Assembly: GCA_902764915.1 (NCBI GenBank) | Contig: CACWXY010000008.1 | Location: 1-64,000, forward strand | Source of the DNA: an uncultured Eubacteriales bacterium | GTDB taxonomy: Bacteria; Bacillota; Clostridia; Christensenellales; Aristaeellaceae | Direction: 5' to 3' | DNA length: 64,000 nucleotides | Shown here: in pieces, positions 51,065-60,430 of the stretch | How positions within the stretch are numbered: position 1 is the stretch's first letter | How the letters are laid out: each line of letters begins with the position of its first letter | Made by a program: the position numbers and the translations under genes | Notes under the pieces: generated by a model | What the model was told of the DNA's origin: nothing | Databases searched by the model: none | What the model saw: the letters and a program-made list of their open reading frames with translations, nothing else

Positions 51065-51861
51065 TCTGGGCTGCTGTTCCCGGGATTCTTTTTTTCTTTC
51101 TTTTTCTGATCGCCCCGCGCCTTTTCCGCCGCGATATGCGGGCCTTTCTTGGCAGACCCTACGCGCACCGGGGGCTGTGGGACCCAACGCATCCGGAAAA
51201 CAGTCTTTCCGCCTTTCAGCAGGCGGTAAAGGCAGGCTTTGGCATTGAACTGGATGTACAGGCAACGAAGGACGGTGTACTGATTGTCTTTCACGACGAA
51301 ACCCTGAAGCGTGTATTCGGCAGACCGGAGGCACTGCGGGACCTGACATACCCGCAGCTGCAGAGCCTGTGCTTTCCGGATAGTCAGGAGTCCATTCCGC
51401 GTTTTCAGGATGTCCTTTCCAGTGTAGACGGACAGGTGCCCATGATCATTGAGATCAAGACCGGAAAACGGATTTTTTCTCTGTGCCGCGATGTGGCAGA
51501 CATGCTCTCCGCCTATACCGGACCTTATCTCATTGAGAGCTTTGACCCCCGGGTTCTTTTGTGGTACCGGCTGCATCATCCCTCGGTTCTTCGCGGTCAG
51601 CTCAGCTATGGCCTGTGCAGAGGGACACCCTATCGCCGCTGCCTGTCCAATCGGCTTTTTACCAGCCTGATAGGGAATGTCCTCGCGCGTCCGGATTTTC
51701 TCGCCTATGATATCCGAACGGAGCGTTCCCTGCCCCTTCGTCTGCAGCGGCTTTTCCGCCCCTGGCTGGTCGCCTGGACCGTTACGGATCCTGCGCAGCT
51801 TGCGGACACCCGCATTCCCTGGAATATGTATATCTTTGAGGGCTATCGGCCGCCGAACTGA
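51061..51861 (+). CDS. Glycerophosphodiester phosphodiesterase
   Basis: The 266-residue protein has an N-terminal membrane anchor (residues 2-18, IWAAVPGILFFFLFLIA) and a GDPD domain: YAHRGLWDPTHPENSLSAF with catalytic His and ENS, GIELDVQATKDGVLIVFHDE with Glu, Asp and His, and VPMIIEIKTGKR. It hydrolyses glycerophosphodiesters to glycerol 3-phosphate. It is fused in operon with the small upstream gene. The later strands (YDIRTERSLP, LVAWTVTDPAQLA, MYIFEGYRP) complete the barrel. Confidence 0.92.
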   Translation: MIWAAVPGILFFFLFLIAPRLFRRDMRAFLGRPYAHRGLWDPTHPENSLSAFQQAVKAGFGIELDVQATKDGVLIVFHDETLKRVFGRPEALRDLTYPQLQSLCFPDSQESIPRFQDVLSSVDGQVPMIIEIKTGKRIFSLCRDVADMLSAYTGPYLIESFDPRVLLWYRLHHPSVLRGQLSYGLCRGTPYRRCLSNRLFTSLIGNVLARPDFLAYDIRTERSLPLRLQRLFRPWLVAWTVTDPAQLADTRIPWNMYIFEGYRPPN

Positions 51862-51890
51862 GTGTCCTGTACTTTCTCCGGGATTTCATG

Positions 51891-51896
51891 TATAAT
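51891..51896 (+). promoter_or_regulatory. Possible -10 element before the giant gene
   Basis: TATAAT stands 182 bases before the start of the giant gene; the -35 region is poor (TGTACT at a 17-base spacing). The 216-base gap between GDPD and the giant gene is otherwise without features, so a separate promoter is plausible but not certain. Confidence 0.4.
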
Positions 51897-52077
51897 CCCT
51901 TCTGTTCCCGAATCGAAGGCATCCTCTGCCTTCTCTTGGGGACAGAATCAGAGCTTTTCGCGATTGTATTTCGTTCATCTGTGCCATTTCTTACACAAGA
52001 CAACCATTTCTTTCATTTTCACGCATGCGTTTCCGTATGCGTTTTCACAGGCAGCAATATGGAGGTGCCATTTTTCA

Positions 52078-55000
52078 ATGACCCAGGAAACAGCCAAGCT
52101 TCTGCGGCCTCTCTATGAGGAGACAGTGCGTGCCAAGGAAGCCCTTGATCAGGCCAGCAAGGATATGTCCGCCTACTATGCCAAAGGAGAGAGCGTACCG
52201 CAGTCCCTGCTTCTCTCCCTTGCCACGCTGGCACCGGATTATCAGAAATCCCTGGAAAAGCTGCAGAAGGCAGCAGAACAAGCCCATCTGAAAAAAAGCA
52301 GTACACTGGAAGACATCGCTTCGGCCATAGAGCATGCCGCTGTGCGCATTACCACGCGGTCTGTTTTTCTCAGTTTTCTTCTTCTGACGACTGATGACCC
52401 GGATCTGTCCTCGACGCTTACCGCTTCACAGAAGCGAATCTTTCAAGCAGTAGCGCGTGCACGCGGGGAATCGCAGACCGAACAGGCGCTCAGCGGCTGC
52501 CGGGAGATCATGGATGCCATGCGCAGCCATTCCCGGGCGCTGAGCGATACAGCCTATGCTACGGTGGAAGAACGCCTGGGACGCCCCATCGCGCGTGCTG
52601 TGGACCGGGGACTGTTCTCTTATGCCCGCACGCTTCCCGCATGGGTTCAGCTCAAAGGCCGCCAGGGCATGATGGCACCCGCTTCCGCGGAAGAAATCTC
52701 GGGGCTTTGGGAGCTGCTGGAAGGGGAAAAACCGGCTTCCGCTGTTCCTTCACCCACTGAAAAGGGTTCGTCTTCCAAGGCTCGGACTGCGTCCCGACAG
52801 AAGGCAGAGAAAAACCGGGAGAAAGCATCGCCTTCCGCATCGGTCGCTGTCCCCGGCGAACCGGCGGCTCCGCACGCAGAGAAGAAAAAAGTACCGGCAT
52901 GGGCACATACACTGGCTGCATATATGGTCTGTACCAAGGTTATGATGCCGGATGACCGCTCTTTTCCGCACAGTCAGACACAGAAGGCCCTGGATATGGG
53001 ATGGCTGCAGCAGATGCCTGTAACTGTCGAAGGCACAGCTGCTTCTGTATCTCTTCTTACTGCCTCTGCCCGTGACCTGGTGCCGGATGATTTTTTCTCC
53101 GCCCTGGGGCTTCCGGAGGATCTGGCAGCGACATTCTTTGGCATGCCGCAGCCTGACGATATGACCCCGGATTATCTGCGCCTTGTGCAGGTCATGCGGA
53201 TGGACCACCATCTCAGGGATCCGAAAGATTCGAGAATGCTTCTCTCCTGTTCCGCGGACAGCGCTCTCCCGCAGGCGGTCTGTTTCCTGGATGGACGTGC
53301 TGTCTTCCGGTTTCTGGATGATCCGGACAACACGGAGGCGCTCCTCAAGCATGTACGGAGATTTCGTCAGACACATGCGCAGGCATCCATTGAGATCCTG
53401 TGCCGGAATGAGGAGGATTACAAAAAGCGCAGCGCGCAGTGGCAGAAACACCATATGCCGCGGAAAAACGTGGTGCTGCGCCTGCTGGAAACGAACAGCA
53501 GACCTGCATCGGCAGATAAAGCAAAGAAAGACAGTGCTGCAAAAAAACCGAATCCGGTCTCTTTGCCGTCTGCGGAAAGCCGTCTGCCCAAGCCGCTGCA
53601 CCTGCATGGCGCCTACGCCTCACTGTCCGGCAGCTGGGCTTATTCCATTCGTCTGCGCAGTCTCAGTATGGAAGAGCAGCTGCAGGAACTGCGCGCGCAT
53701 CCGGAACAGGTACTGGCTCTGCTGATCGCCCTGGAGAGCCGTTTCTTTCCCGTGGAGCATACCACGGCCCGGAACGGACTGCATGCCATGCAGCTGGACG
53801 AGACGGGAAAGACAGCCGTAAAGGAGGATACGCTTCGGGAACTGTTCCAGAAGAAGCTGCTGGTACGTTACTCCGTGCGCTGCAGAGATAAGAAGTATGA
53901 TTCCTATATTCCTTCTCTGCTGGCGATGGAATGCCTGCGTTCGCTGAACGCCAGCGGTGTATACTGCGCAGAACCCATTTCTTCGGATAGAACCTTCGAT
54001 CCGGATGCCGTTTCCGCATCGGAAGCCTTTCAGATCCAGCGCATTCATGAATGCACGCTGTCCCGCCGCGAACCGGTGCTTCCCAGAATGCAGCCCTTTC
54101 CCGAAGGCACAGGACTGATTATGGGCTGCATGCCCGGACAGAGCGCGTCCCTTCCTTCCCGGATCCTTCCTGCCATTCCTGCCAGAGGCCAGGAAAACGC
54201 GTGGCTGGCATGCGTGAAGGATTATCTTGCAAAGCATCCAGAGGAGAAACTGCTGATCCTGTGCGAGTTTCCCTCGGATCTGCAGACACTGCGCAGTGCT
54301 CTGCAGCCGCTGGTGCCTGATCAGGTCTATTTCTGTGTGCGCGGCACGCCGGACAAGCTGATAGAGGGCGCCAGCAATCAGGTGCAGCTTCTCCCGCCGC
54401 AGCCGCACGCGCCCTTTGTCTGCTCCCTGCAAATGAATGGGGAAACCGCCGTCGTAAAACAGCAGGCAATGCCCGAAACGCCTGCCCTGGCGGCAGAACC
54501 AGAAGATCTTTCCCGCGTAGCCATTCCCGCTCTTCCGCCTATGGACTGGTCGCTTTTTCCCGATCCCCTGGAGGGAATCACTGTCCGCCTGACAGGGGGC
54601 GGCGGGCAGATGACGATGACAGAAGCTCTGTATAGCGAGGATCTGAGCAGTATTCGTCATCTGACAGAGCTTCTGGCCATACTGCACCGCCGGCTTATAC
54701 TGCTTCCTGAAGATATCGGCGTTCTGCATTCTGCGCTTACGGAAAACGATATCCGCTCGGCGCGCAGGTTTGGATATCTGTCCGATCTGACAGTACGTTC
54801 GCCCCAGCGCGCTGCGCTGTATCTGACACTGTCCGAAAAAGCATGGTCGTGCCTTCGGGCGCCCTTCTACCCGTCCTATGCCCAGCGCGCCGGTCTGCCG
54901 CTGTCCCCGCTGTCCCATCCATGGTGGAACGCAGGCATGGCCGTACAGGTGCAGCTGCTGCACGACTATCTGCTGCAGGAAGATTATGCGCTCGGGGAGC

Positions 55001-58000
55001 CGCTTTCCGCTTCCGGGATCGTTCCGGCGTATATGTCAGGTGCACTCTGCGCTGTATTCCTGCCGCAGAAGAATAAGGCGGATGCATGGTGTCAGGATTT
55101 CTGCCGTCTGTATGCCGCCAGTCCTGACCGCGCCATGCATGTTCTTCTGCTCCATGCGGAGGATATGCGCTTTCTGTGGAATGCGCTGCCATTTGCCATG
55201 CATCGATCAAAGCGCCTGATTCCTGTCTGTGCGGACGATCAGGGATTCCATACCCTTGCCTGGCAGCAGCAGAAAGCCGTACCGGAGAGCTGCCTTACGC
55301 ATGAGAATGTCCCGGATGCACCGGAGCGATATACGCAGGCACTGAACTTTCTTAAGCAGTCGCCGGAAGACTGTGCGCTGCTTTCCAGGCTATTGCGTTT
55401 TCAGGTCATGGCGCCGAATGCACTCGCAGAGCCGCTTAGGAAAGAAGGACTGCTCTGTACTCTGGAGGCGCCCGGAGATGCTGCTCTCTATCTCACGCCT
55501 ACTGACTTTGCCTTTGCACTCTGCCGTGCGCATCCAGAAGCACTGGACCTTGTAAACATGGCAGCCCCCGTGGACTGGAATACGGATAATCTGTACCGTG
55601 CACTGGCGGAATACAGTGTCATCGAACATACGCCGATTGCCAGAACAGCCTTCCTGTCGACTGCGGTACAGAACCTGGTCATGCTGTCCTGGCGTACAGA
55701 GAAAGGCATGCACAGCCTCCTGGCTGTTACCCTGGCGGACATGGACATTCTGCCGGATGTACTGTCACAGCTGGCACAAGACGGCATACAGTCCGTGGCA
55801 TTCCTTCCCGACAGCGATGAAACCAGCGAAAACCTGCGCGACAGTCTTGCCCAGCTCACTTCCATCCTGCCCTGCGGGCTCTGGAATGAAGCGGAAGCGC
55901 TTTCTGCGCTGCTCCCTGACACGCCGTTTTCTCTGACGCCGTGGACGGTTTCGTCGGCCCGGCTGTCATTGCTTCCCTGCATGGCACAGCTGAGCGCCAA
56001 AAACGGACTTAAGGAACTGATCCTGTATCTGTATGCCCACGGCATACTGGATACCAGCGCTATCCTGCCGGAGGGGATTGACGAAGAGAGCATTGCCTAT
56101 GCGGACAGATATGGCTATCTGGACAGAGCTGACCTGACAGAGGGCCGGCTGGTGCATTCCCTGGTCCGGCTTTCTGACAAGGGAAGAGCGGTGATACAGC
56201 ATCCGCGGTGTCAGACCGTGCTTGGACTCAGCGCGGATGCATCCGCGCCTGACCTTGCAGACAGGTCTGCCATGGAAATGGCGGATCTGCTGCTTCTCTC
56301 CCAGGCTGTTGCCAGAGAGAATGTCGCAGGACGCATCACAGCACCCTGCGGCGGCGTCTTGGGATGGGAAGACGAAGCAGGCCATGTCACACTGGCGCTT
56401 TCCCGCCGTCCAAGTACAGAAACGCTGCATTCGCTGCAGAATACCTGCGGTTTTTTCCCGGTAACCCTGCTTACCGAAAAGGACACCGCTGTCGCTCCGC
56501 ATCCTTTTATCACATCCCATGCGCTTCTGGATTCAGCGCATCTTCTTCTGCATCTGCCAGAACGCAGTGCGCAGCCGTCCCTTTCCGATACGGAGCTCCT
56601 GGATATGGCGCAGCATCAGGCGATCTCTCATCTTTATGGGGAAGCGCTGGACCTTCTTGCTGACGGGAACACGGCAGGACTTGTGCTCCTGCGGCTTCTG
56701 TCTCCCATGCACGCGCCTTCCGATGAAGCATATGGCGCGCTTCACTCGGGCATGGCCGGAGATGATGCATCCCCTGCCCTGCAGCTGCTTGCCCTGGCAG
56801 GAAGCGCTGCCAGGCATACCCTTTCCGCACTGCAGGGAAGCAATGCTTCCCCGCTTCATGAACTGATACAGAAAGCTGCTGTCTGCCACCTGGATGACAG
56901 CGTGCTTGCGCTCTGGCTTTGTGAAAACCTGACTGCCGTGTTTGGAACTGACGACGCGCTGCGTCCCTGTCTGGACATAGCCATGCGGGCGCTGGAAGGA
57001 CGTCTGGACATGGATATTCCGCGCCTTCTTCTGTATACGCCCAGTATTCCTCTGTCGGCAGACGGACAGCCTGTCACTCTGGACGAGAAATGCATGCTGA
57101 TGCCCCTGGGGCCCGCCTTGCTTGCACGGCATATTCCTGCCTGTCCATGTGATTCGCTGGCAGCATGCATGGAATCTGTACAGGCTTATGCTGCGCAATA
57201 TGCGGGTGAAACCGGCACGCTTCAAGCCATTGCTGCCCTTTATCCTTCGGATCTGCCGGCGTTCCTGCCGCCAGACAATGACACATCGGATAGGACTGCA
57301 CTGGAAAGCGTGAATGCCAGAAAGCGTGAAATTATCCTGCGCAGCGCCCAAGCCGATCATCGGATCCAGACAGACAAGGCCTGTGCGCAGCTGCAGTCCG
57401 CGCTTTCGGCTCTGCACGATGCCTGCAGTGCGCTTGCATGCCCCGGTTATGAATCGCGGCTGCTGGACCTGGCGCTCCGCCATCCGAACAGGATCGGTAA
57501 AATGAGTGCCAGGCCGCATCCAAAAGGACTGAGCGCAGCCCAGCAGCAGACCTATGACGCACTGTACCGGGCAGGTCACAGCTACGCCTGCGAAACATAC
57601 CTGGCACAGCTTGCCGTGTTCGCAGATGCAGATGACGCATATGAGGGCATGCAGCGCACACTGCTGCGTTTCCTTTCCGGCTACGATGACAATTATCGGG
57701 CCAGTGTCCATCATGAGGGCATTCAGCTGGCGGATATCTATCGGCAGAGACACTTTGAACGGGATGCACAGGTCAAGGAAGGAGAAAAGATGCTCATGCA
57801 TCTGCCCCAAAACGGTGCATCCAAAGCGGATATTCTCTCATTCCTCCAGACCATGGGCCTTCCCTGTCAGAACGCTGTGGAAAAAGAGCGCGCCAGCTGG
57901 GAATGCATGCCTTATGAAGTTCCTCAGGGAATTCCGCTTCGCGCACTGGGACCCATGCTGCCCAAAACCGGTCTTCATGTACGGCTGCTGCGTTCCGATA

Positions 58001-58953
58001 CGCCTGCCAATGCAGAGGCAATGCTCACTGCCATTGACGCACAGGGAGCACTCTGTGAAACGCAGCCATGCCTGCTTCTGTGCCCCTTTGCCATACCGTT
58101 CAATGAACGCAAACGCCTGACCATGCGCTGGGAATCCGTCGCGAATCGTCCGCCGCTTCTGCTGCTCGACGCCGTACTGGCTCTGTTCCTGGCTGAATCG
58201 GACGGAAAGAAGCGCTATGCGGATTTCCTGGCCTGTGCGCTGCCTTTTGCTGGACTGGCCAACGCCAGGGAAGCGTTTTTCCAGGCAGAAATGCCCGCCC
58301 CCATGAAGACAGTAGAGGAACTGATGGCCTTTGGGCATACGCAGAACCTTATCCTGTCACAGGAGATGGGCAGATCCTCTGTAATCGATTCCCTTCTGGA
58401 AGCTTATTCCTGTGTGAAAGAGCGTCGGTTTGGAATCGCACTGGCATTGCCGGATGAAATCCCGCTGCCAGACCAGATTCTGACACGGCTGCGCGCATGC
58501 GGATGTGTGCCGCCATCCCTGAAACTGCCAGAAAAGAAATGGCCTGAAAAGATTCGAGACCATCTGATCGGGCAAAGCCGTATTCTTCTGATACTGGACC
58601 ACGCAGATCAGTGCAGGGAAGAAATCCTTCGCCAGATAATGCGCCTGGAAGAAGAACGGATTCATGTTGTCCTCGTCTCCGAAGCTCCGCTCTCCCTTGA
58701 TGAAAAAGTACAGCGCGTAGCGCTTCCGCCCCTGTCTCTGGAGTCTGCCGAGCGGACGCTCCTGGCAGCACTGGCACTGGCGGGACGCAGTCTGGGCGAG
58801 TATCCGCAGCGTATTCTGCTGCCCGCGCTTCTTGAACGGCCACTGTACAGCCCAAGGCTGCAGGATCTCCTCTCCTACGCCTTCCGCCATACCCCCGCTT
58901 CTCTGGTAACCCCACCCCTGCGCCTTGACGCCTTTCCCCTGGCGATTGACTGA
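52078..58953 (+). CDS. Giant modular protein, 2,291 residues, unknown function
   Basis: ATG at 52078 follows GGAGGT by 11 bases. No signal peptide or membrane helix is evident, so a cytoplasmic protein. Residues 1-200 are helical; about 215-270 is a Lys/Ala/Pro linker. Then winged-helix-like segments (about 275-335, 545-615, 865-920, 1085-1145, 1305-1370) alternate with alpha/beta segments of strand-helix-strand type (about 398-470, 705-760, 985-1050, 1195-1265, 1435-1470). Two repeats end alike (RRFGYLSDL / DRYGYLDRA). After a helical stretch the C-terminus (about 1990-2291) resembles a STAND/AAA ATPase: PPLLLLDAVLALFLAE, a P-loop position reading SQEMGRSS, and a Walker-B-like RILLILDHAD. 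The key Lys and Gly of Walker A are lost. Start choice is safe; function is not known. Confidence 0.75.
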   Translation: MTQETAKLLRPLYEETVRAKEALDQASKDMSAYYAKGESVPQSLLLSLATLAPDYQKSLEKLQKAAEQAHLKKSSTLEDIASAIEHAAVRITTRSVFLSFLLLTTDDPDLSSTLTASQKRIFQAVARARGESQTEQALSGCREIMDAMRSHSRALSDTAYATVEERLGRPIARAVDRGLFSYARTLPAWVQLKGRQGMMAPASAEEISGLWELLEGEKPASAVPSPTEKGSSSKARTASRQKAEKNREKASPSASVAVPGEPAAPHAEKKKVPAWAHTLAAYMVCTKVMMPDDRSFPHSQTQKALDMGWLQQMPVTVEGTAASVSLLTASARDLVPDDFFSALGLPEDLAATFFGMPQPDDMTPDYLRLVQVMRMDHHLRDPKDSRMLLSCSADSALPQAVCFLDGRAVFRFLDDPDNTEALLKHVRRFRQTHAQASIEILCRNEEDYKKRSAQWQKHHMPRKNVVLRLLETNSRPASADKAKKDSAAKKPNPVSLPSAESRLPKPLHLHGAYASLSGSWAYSIRLRSLSMEEQLQELRAHPEQVLALLIALESRFFPVEHTTARNGLHAMQLDETGKTAVKEDTLRELFQKKLLVRYSVRCRDKKYDSYIPSLLAMECLRSLNASGVYCAEPISSDRTFDPDAVSASEAFQIQRIHECTLSRREPVLPRMQPFPEGTGLIMGCMPGQSASLPSRILPAIPARGQENAWLACVKDYLAKHPEEKLLILCEFPSDLQTLRSALQPLVPDQVYFCVRGTPDKLIEGASNQVQLLPPQPHAPFVCSLQMNGETAVVKQQAMPETPALAAEPEDLSRVAIPALPPMDWSLFPDPLEGITVRLTGGGGQMTMTEALYSEDLSSIRHLTELLAILHRRLILLPEDIGVLHSALTENDIRSARRFGYLSDLTVRSPQRAALYLTLSEKAWSCLRAPFYPSYAQRAGLPLSPLSHPWWNAGMAVQVQLLHDYLLQEDYALGEPLSASGIVPAYMSGALCAVFLPQKNKADAWCQDFCRLYAASPDRAMHVLLLHAEDMRFLWNALPFAMHRSKRLIPVCADDQGFHTLAWQQQKAVPESCLTHENVPDAPERYTQALNFLKQSPEDCALLSRLLRFQVMAPNALAEPLRKEGLLCTLEAPGDAALYLTPTDFAFALCRAHPEALDLVNMAAPVDWNTDNLYRALAEYSVIEHTPIARTAFLSTAVQNLVMLSWRTEKGMHSLLAVTLADMDILPDVLSQLAQDGIQSVAFLPDSDETSENLRDSLAQLTSILPCGLWNEAEALSALLPDTPFSLTPWTVSSARLSLLPCMAQLSAKNGLKELILYLYAHGILDTSAILPEGIDEESIAYADRYGYLDRADLTEGRLVHSLVRLSDKGRAVIQHPRCQTVLGLSADASAPDLADRSAMEMADLLLLSQAVARENVAGRITAPCGGVLGWEDEAGHVTLALSRRPSTETLHSLQNTCGFFPVTLLTEKDTAVAPHPFITSHALLDSAHLLLHLPERSAQPSLSDTELLDMAQHQAISHLYGEALDLLADGNTAGLVLLRLLSPMHAPSDEAYGALHSGMAGDDASPALQLLALAGSAARHTLSALQGSNASPLHELIQKAAVCHLDDSVLALWLCENLTAVFGTDDALRPCLDIAMRALEGRLDMDIPRLLLYTPSIPLSADGQPVTLDEKCMLMPLGPALLARHIPACPCDSLAACMESVQAYAAQYAGETGTLQAIAALYPSDLPAFLPPDNDTSDRTALESVNARKREIILRSAQADHRIQTDKACAQLQSALSALHDACSALACPGYESRLLDLALRHPNRIGKMSARPHPKGLSAAQQQTYDALYRAGHSYACETYLAQLAVFADADDAYEGMQRTLLRFLSGYDDNYRASVHHEGIQLADIYRQRHFERDAQVKEGEKMLMHLPQNGASKADILSFLQTMGLPCQNAVEKERASWECMPYEVPQGIPLRALGPMLPKTGLHVRLLRSDTPANAEAMLTAIDAQGALCETQPCLLLCPFAIPFNERKRLTMRWESVANRPPLLLLDAVLALFLAESDGKKRYADFLACALPFAGLANAREAFFQAEMPAPMKTVEELMAFGHTQNLILSQEMGRSSVIDSLLEAYSCVKERRFGIALALPDEIPLPDQILTRLRACGCVPPSLKLPEKKWPEKIRDHLIGQSRILLILDHADQCREEILRQIMRLEEERIHVVLVSEAPLSLDEKVQRVALPPLSLESAERTLLAALALAGRSLGEYPQRILLPALLERPLYSPRLQDLLSYAFRHTPASLVTPPLRLDAFPLAID

Positions 58954-58973
58954 TGGATGCAAAGGAGATCAGC

Positions 58974-59948
58974 ATGGAAATATCACAGCTTTGGTGGACA
59001 CAGATTCCCGGTCCGCGTGCCTTCTGCCGCGGCATTGCACGACAGTTCCGGGAGAGCAGCGTTTGCTGTCTCTCCTGTGAATTCATGCCGTGGCAGGATG
59101 CATTCCGATCGGCTGTACTTGACAGGATCTATGCAAGCACAGGGTCTGTTCTGCTGGATCTGATTTCTCAGACGGATATGGATGCAACCCCTCTTCTGTC
59201 GCTTCTTGCTCAGCACCTGGGCTTGCAGCAGGCAGTGCCTACCCTGTCCGAACTGAAGAATGCCGTGCCCGCTTCCGGGCTCTATCTCTGGCTCTGTCAT
59301 CTCAGCGCACGGGGACTGCAGAGCGCGCTTGCCTTTCAGAGAGAGGCAGAAAAGATCGGTCTGCCGCTGCATCTGCTTGTGGAGTGCGAGGCGGCGGCCA
59401 TTCCGAAAGCGCAGCCGGCTGTCATCCGGTATTCCGCGCAGGAAATGGACATTCTCTACCTGGCCCTGACCCTGCTCATGGATGAGATGGAGCCTTCTTT
59501 CGTGGAATATGCCGCTCATCTGCTTACTTCACTGGCCAAAGGTGACCCGCTCCGTATGGAAACCCTTTTCCATGCGTCAAGGGAGTGCCTTGTGCATCCG
59601 CTGGAATGTGCGCCGTGGCTTACGGATGTCCAGTGCGCGCAGGCTGTCTATAATGCGCAGATCCGCATACTGCTTCCCCTGATCGAAAATGTACGGCTGC
59701 AGCTGATTCAATCGTATCAGTCCGCGCTTTCACGGCATCTGCCGTTCATGGACGAATACCTGGGGACTTATCAGAAACCTGCCGAACTGGAACTGAGACA
59801 TCTGGTTTATTTCCTTCGGCACGGTGATCTGCCTATGAACCCCAGGGACGAAAGCATACTGAACCTGCTCTATGAAGCGCGTAATCTGCTTTCACACATT
59901 GAGATACTGCCGTTTGCTTCCGTGGAAAAGCTGCTGCAAATGGCATAA
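58974..59948 (+). CDS. Partner protein of the giant gene, unknown function
   Basis: The 324-residue protein starts at ATG 58974, 6 bases after AAAGGAG; a longer frame from 58953 overlaps the giant gene's stop by 1 base. It begins QLWWTQIPGPRAFCRGIARQ, then a strand (SSVCCLSC) and MPWQDAFRSAVLDRIY, a strand-helix pattern like the opening of P-loop ATPases or of receiver domains, but without Walker A. The rest is helical and Leu-rich with a Cys/Trp-containing middle. No family was recognised. It is cotranscribed with the giant gene and is followed by a strong terminator, so the two are a unit. Confidence 0.75.
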   Translation: MEISQLWWTQIPGPRAFCRGIARQFRESSVCCLSCEFMPWQDAFRSAVLDRIYASTGSVLLDLISQTDMDATPLLSLLAQHLGLQQAVPTLSELKNAVPASGLYLWLCHLSARGLQSALAFQREAEKIGLPLHLLVECEAAAIPKAQPAVIRYSAQEMDILYLALTLLMDEMEPSFVEYAAHLLTSLAKGDPLRMETLFHASRECLVHPLECAPWLTDVQCAQAVYNAQIRILLPLIENVRLQLIQSYQSALSRHLPFMDEYLGTYQKPAELELRHLVYFLRHGDLPMNPRDESILNLLYEARNLLSHIEILPFASVEKLLQMA

Positions 59949-59951
59949 ACG

Positions 59952-59978
59952 AAAAGGATGGGGCTTTCCCATCCTTTT
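59952..59978. terminator. Bidirectional intrinsic terminator
   Basis: AAAAGGATGGG and CCCATCCTTTT form an 11-bp stem with loop GCTTT and T-runs on both strands, between the giant-gene operon and the convergent DUF4342 gene. Confidence 0.9.
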
Positions 59979-59991
59979 TCTGTCTCCGTTT

Positions 59992-60333
59992 TCAGCCATC
60001 GCTTTTCATGGCATTCCTTATGCCGTCTACAAACGCATATCCGGCACTGGCCGCCTTGTGTCCCAGATCACGGCTCATTAGCGTGACCACGGTACCATCG
60101 GTTTTCACCATCTCCATCTGACAGTCAAAGCCCAGCGTGGCAATAGCAGACGCAATCAGCGTCCAGGGATGTGCCAGGCCGATCACTGCACCGGCAATCC
60201 CGGCATTCAGCGGCAGATCCAGTACCTTGTTTCCGTCCTTCACCAGTCGGATACGGGCAATATTCCCTTTCTTCACATAGGCTTTCAAGGTTTCTGCCAT
60301 ATTCTGTACACTCTCATTGCGATTCTCACTCAT
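59992..60333 (-). CDS. DUF4342 family protein
   Basis: The 113-residue protein contains AYVKKGNIARIRLVKDGNKV, LDLPLNAGIAGAVIGLAHPW and TLIASAIATLGFDCQMEMVK, the DUF4342 pattern: a basic strand followed by one or two hydrophobic helices. Function unknown; the hydrophobic core suggests membrane association. ATG at 60333 is chosen because GAGGAGG lies 8 bases upstream. Confidence 0.82.
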   Translation of the reverse strand: MSENRNESVQNMAETLKAYVKKGNIARIRLVKDGNKVLDLPLNAGIAGAVIGLAHPWTLIASAIATLGFDCQMEMVKTDGTVVTLMSRDLGHKAASAGYAFVDGIRNAMKSDG

Positions 60334-60430
60334 ACTGCATGCCTCCTCTTTCATTCCTTTGGGGTACAGGAAAAGTATAGCAGACTTCCGCATGAGAATC
60401 CTTGGAGGCGCATGAGAGTTTCATGAGAAC

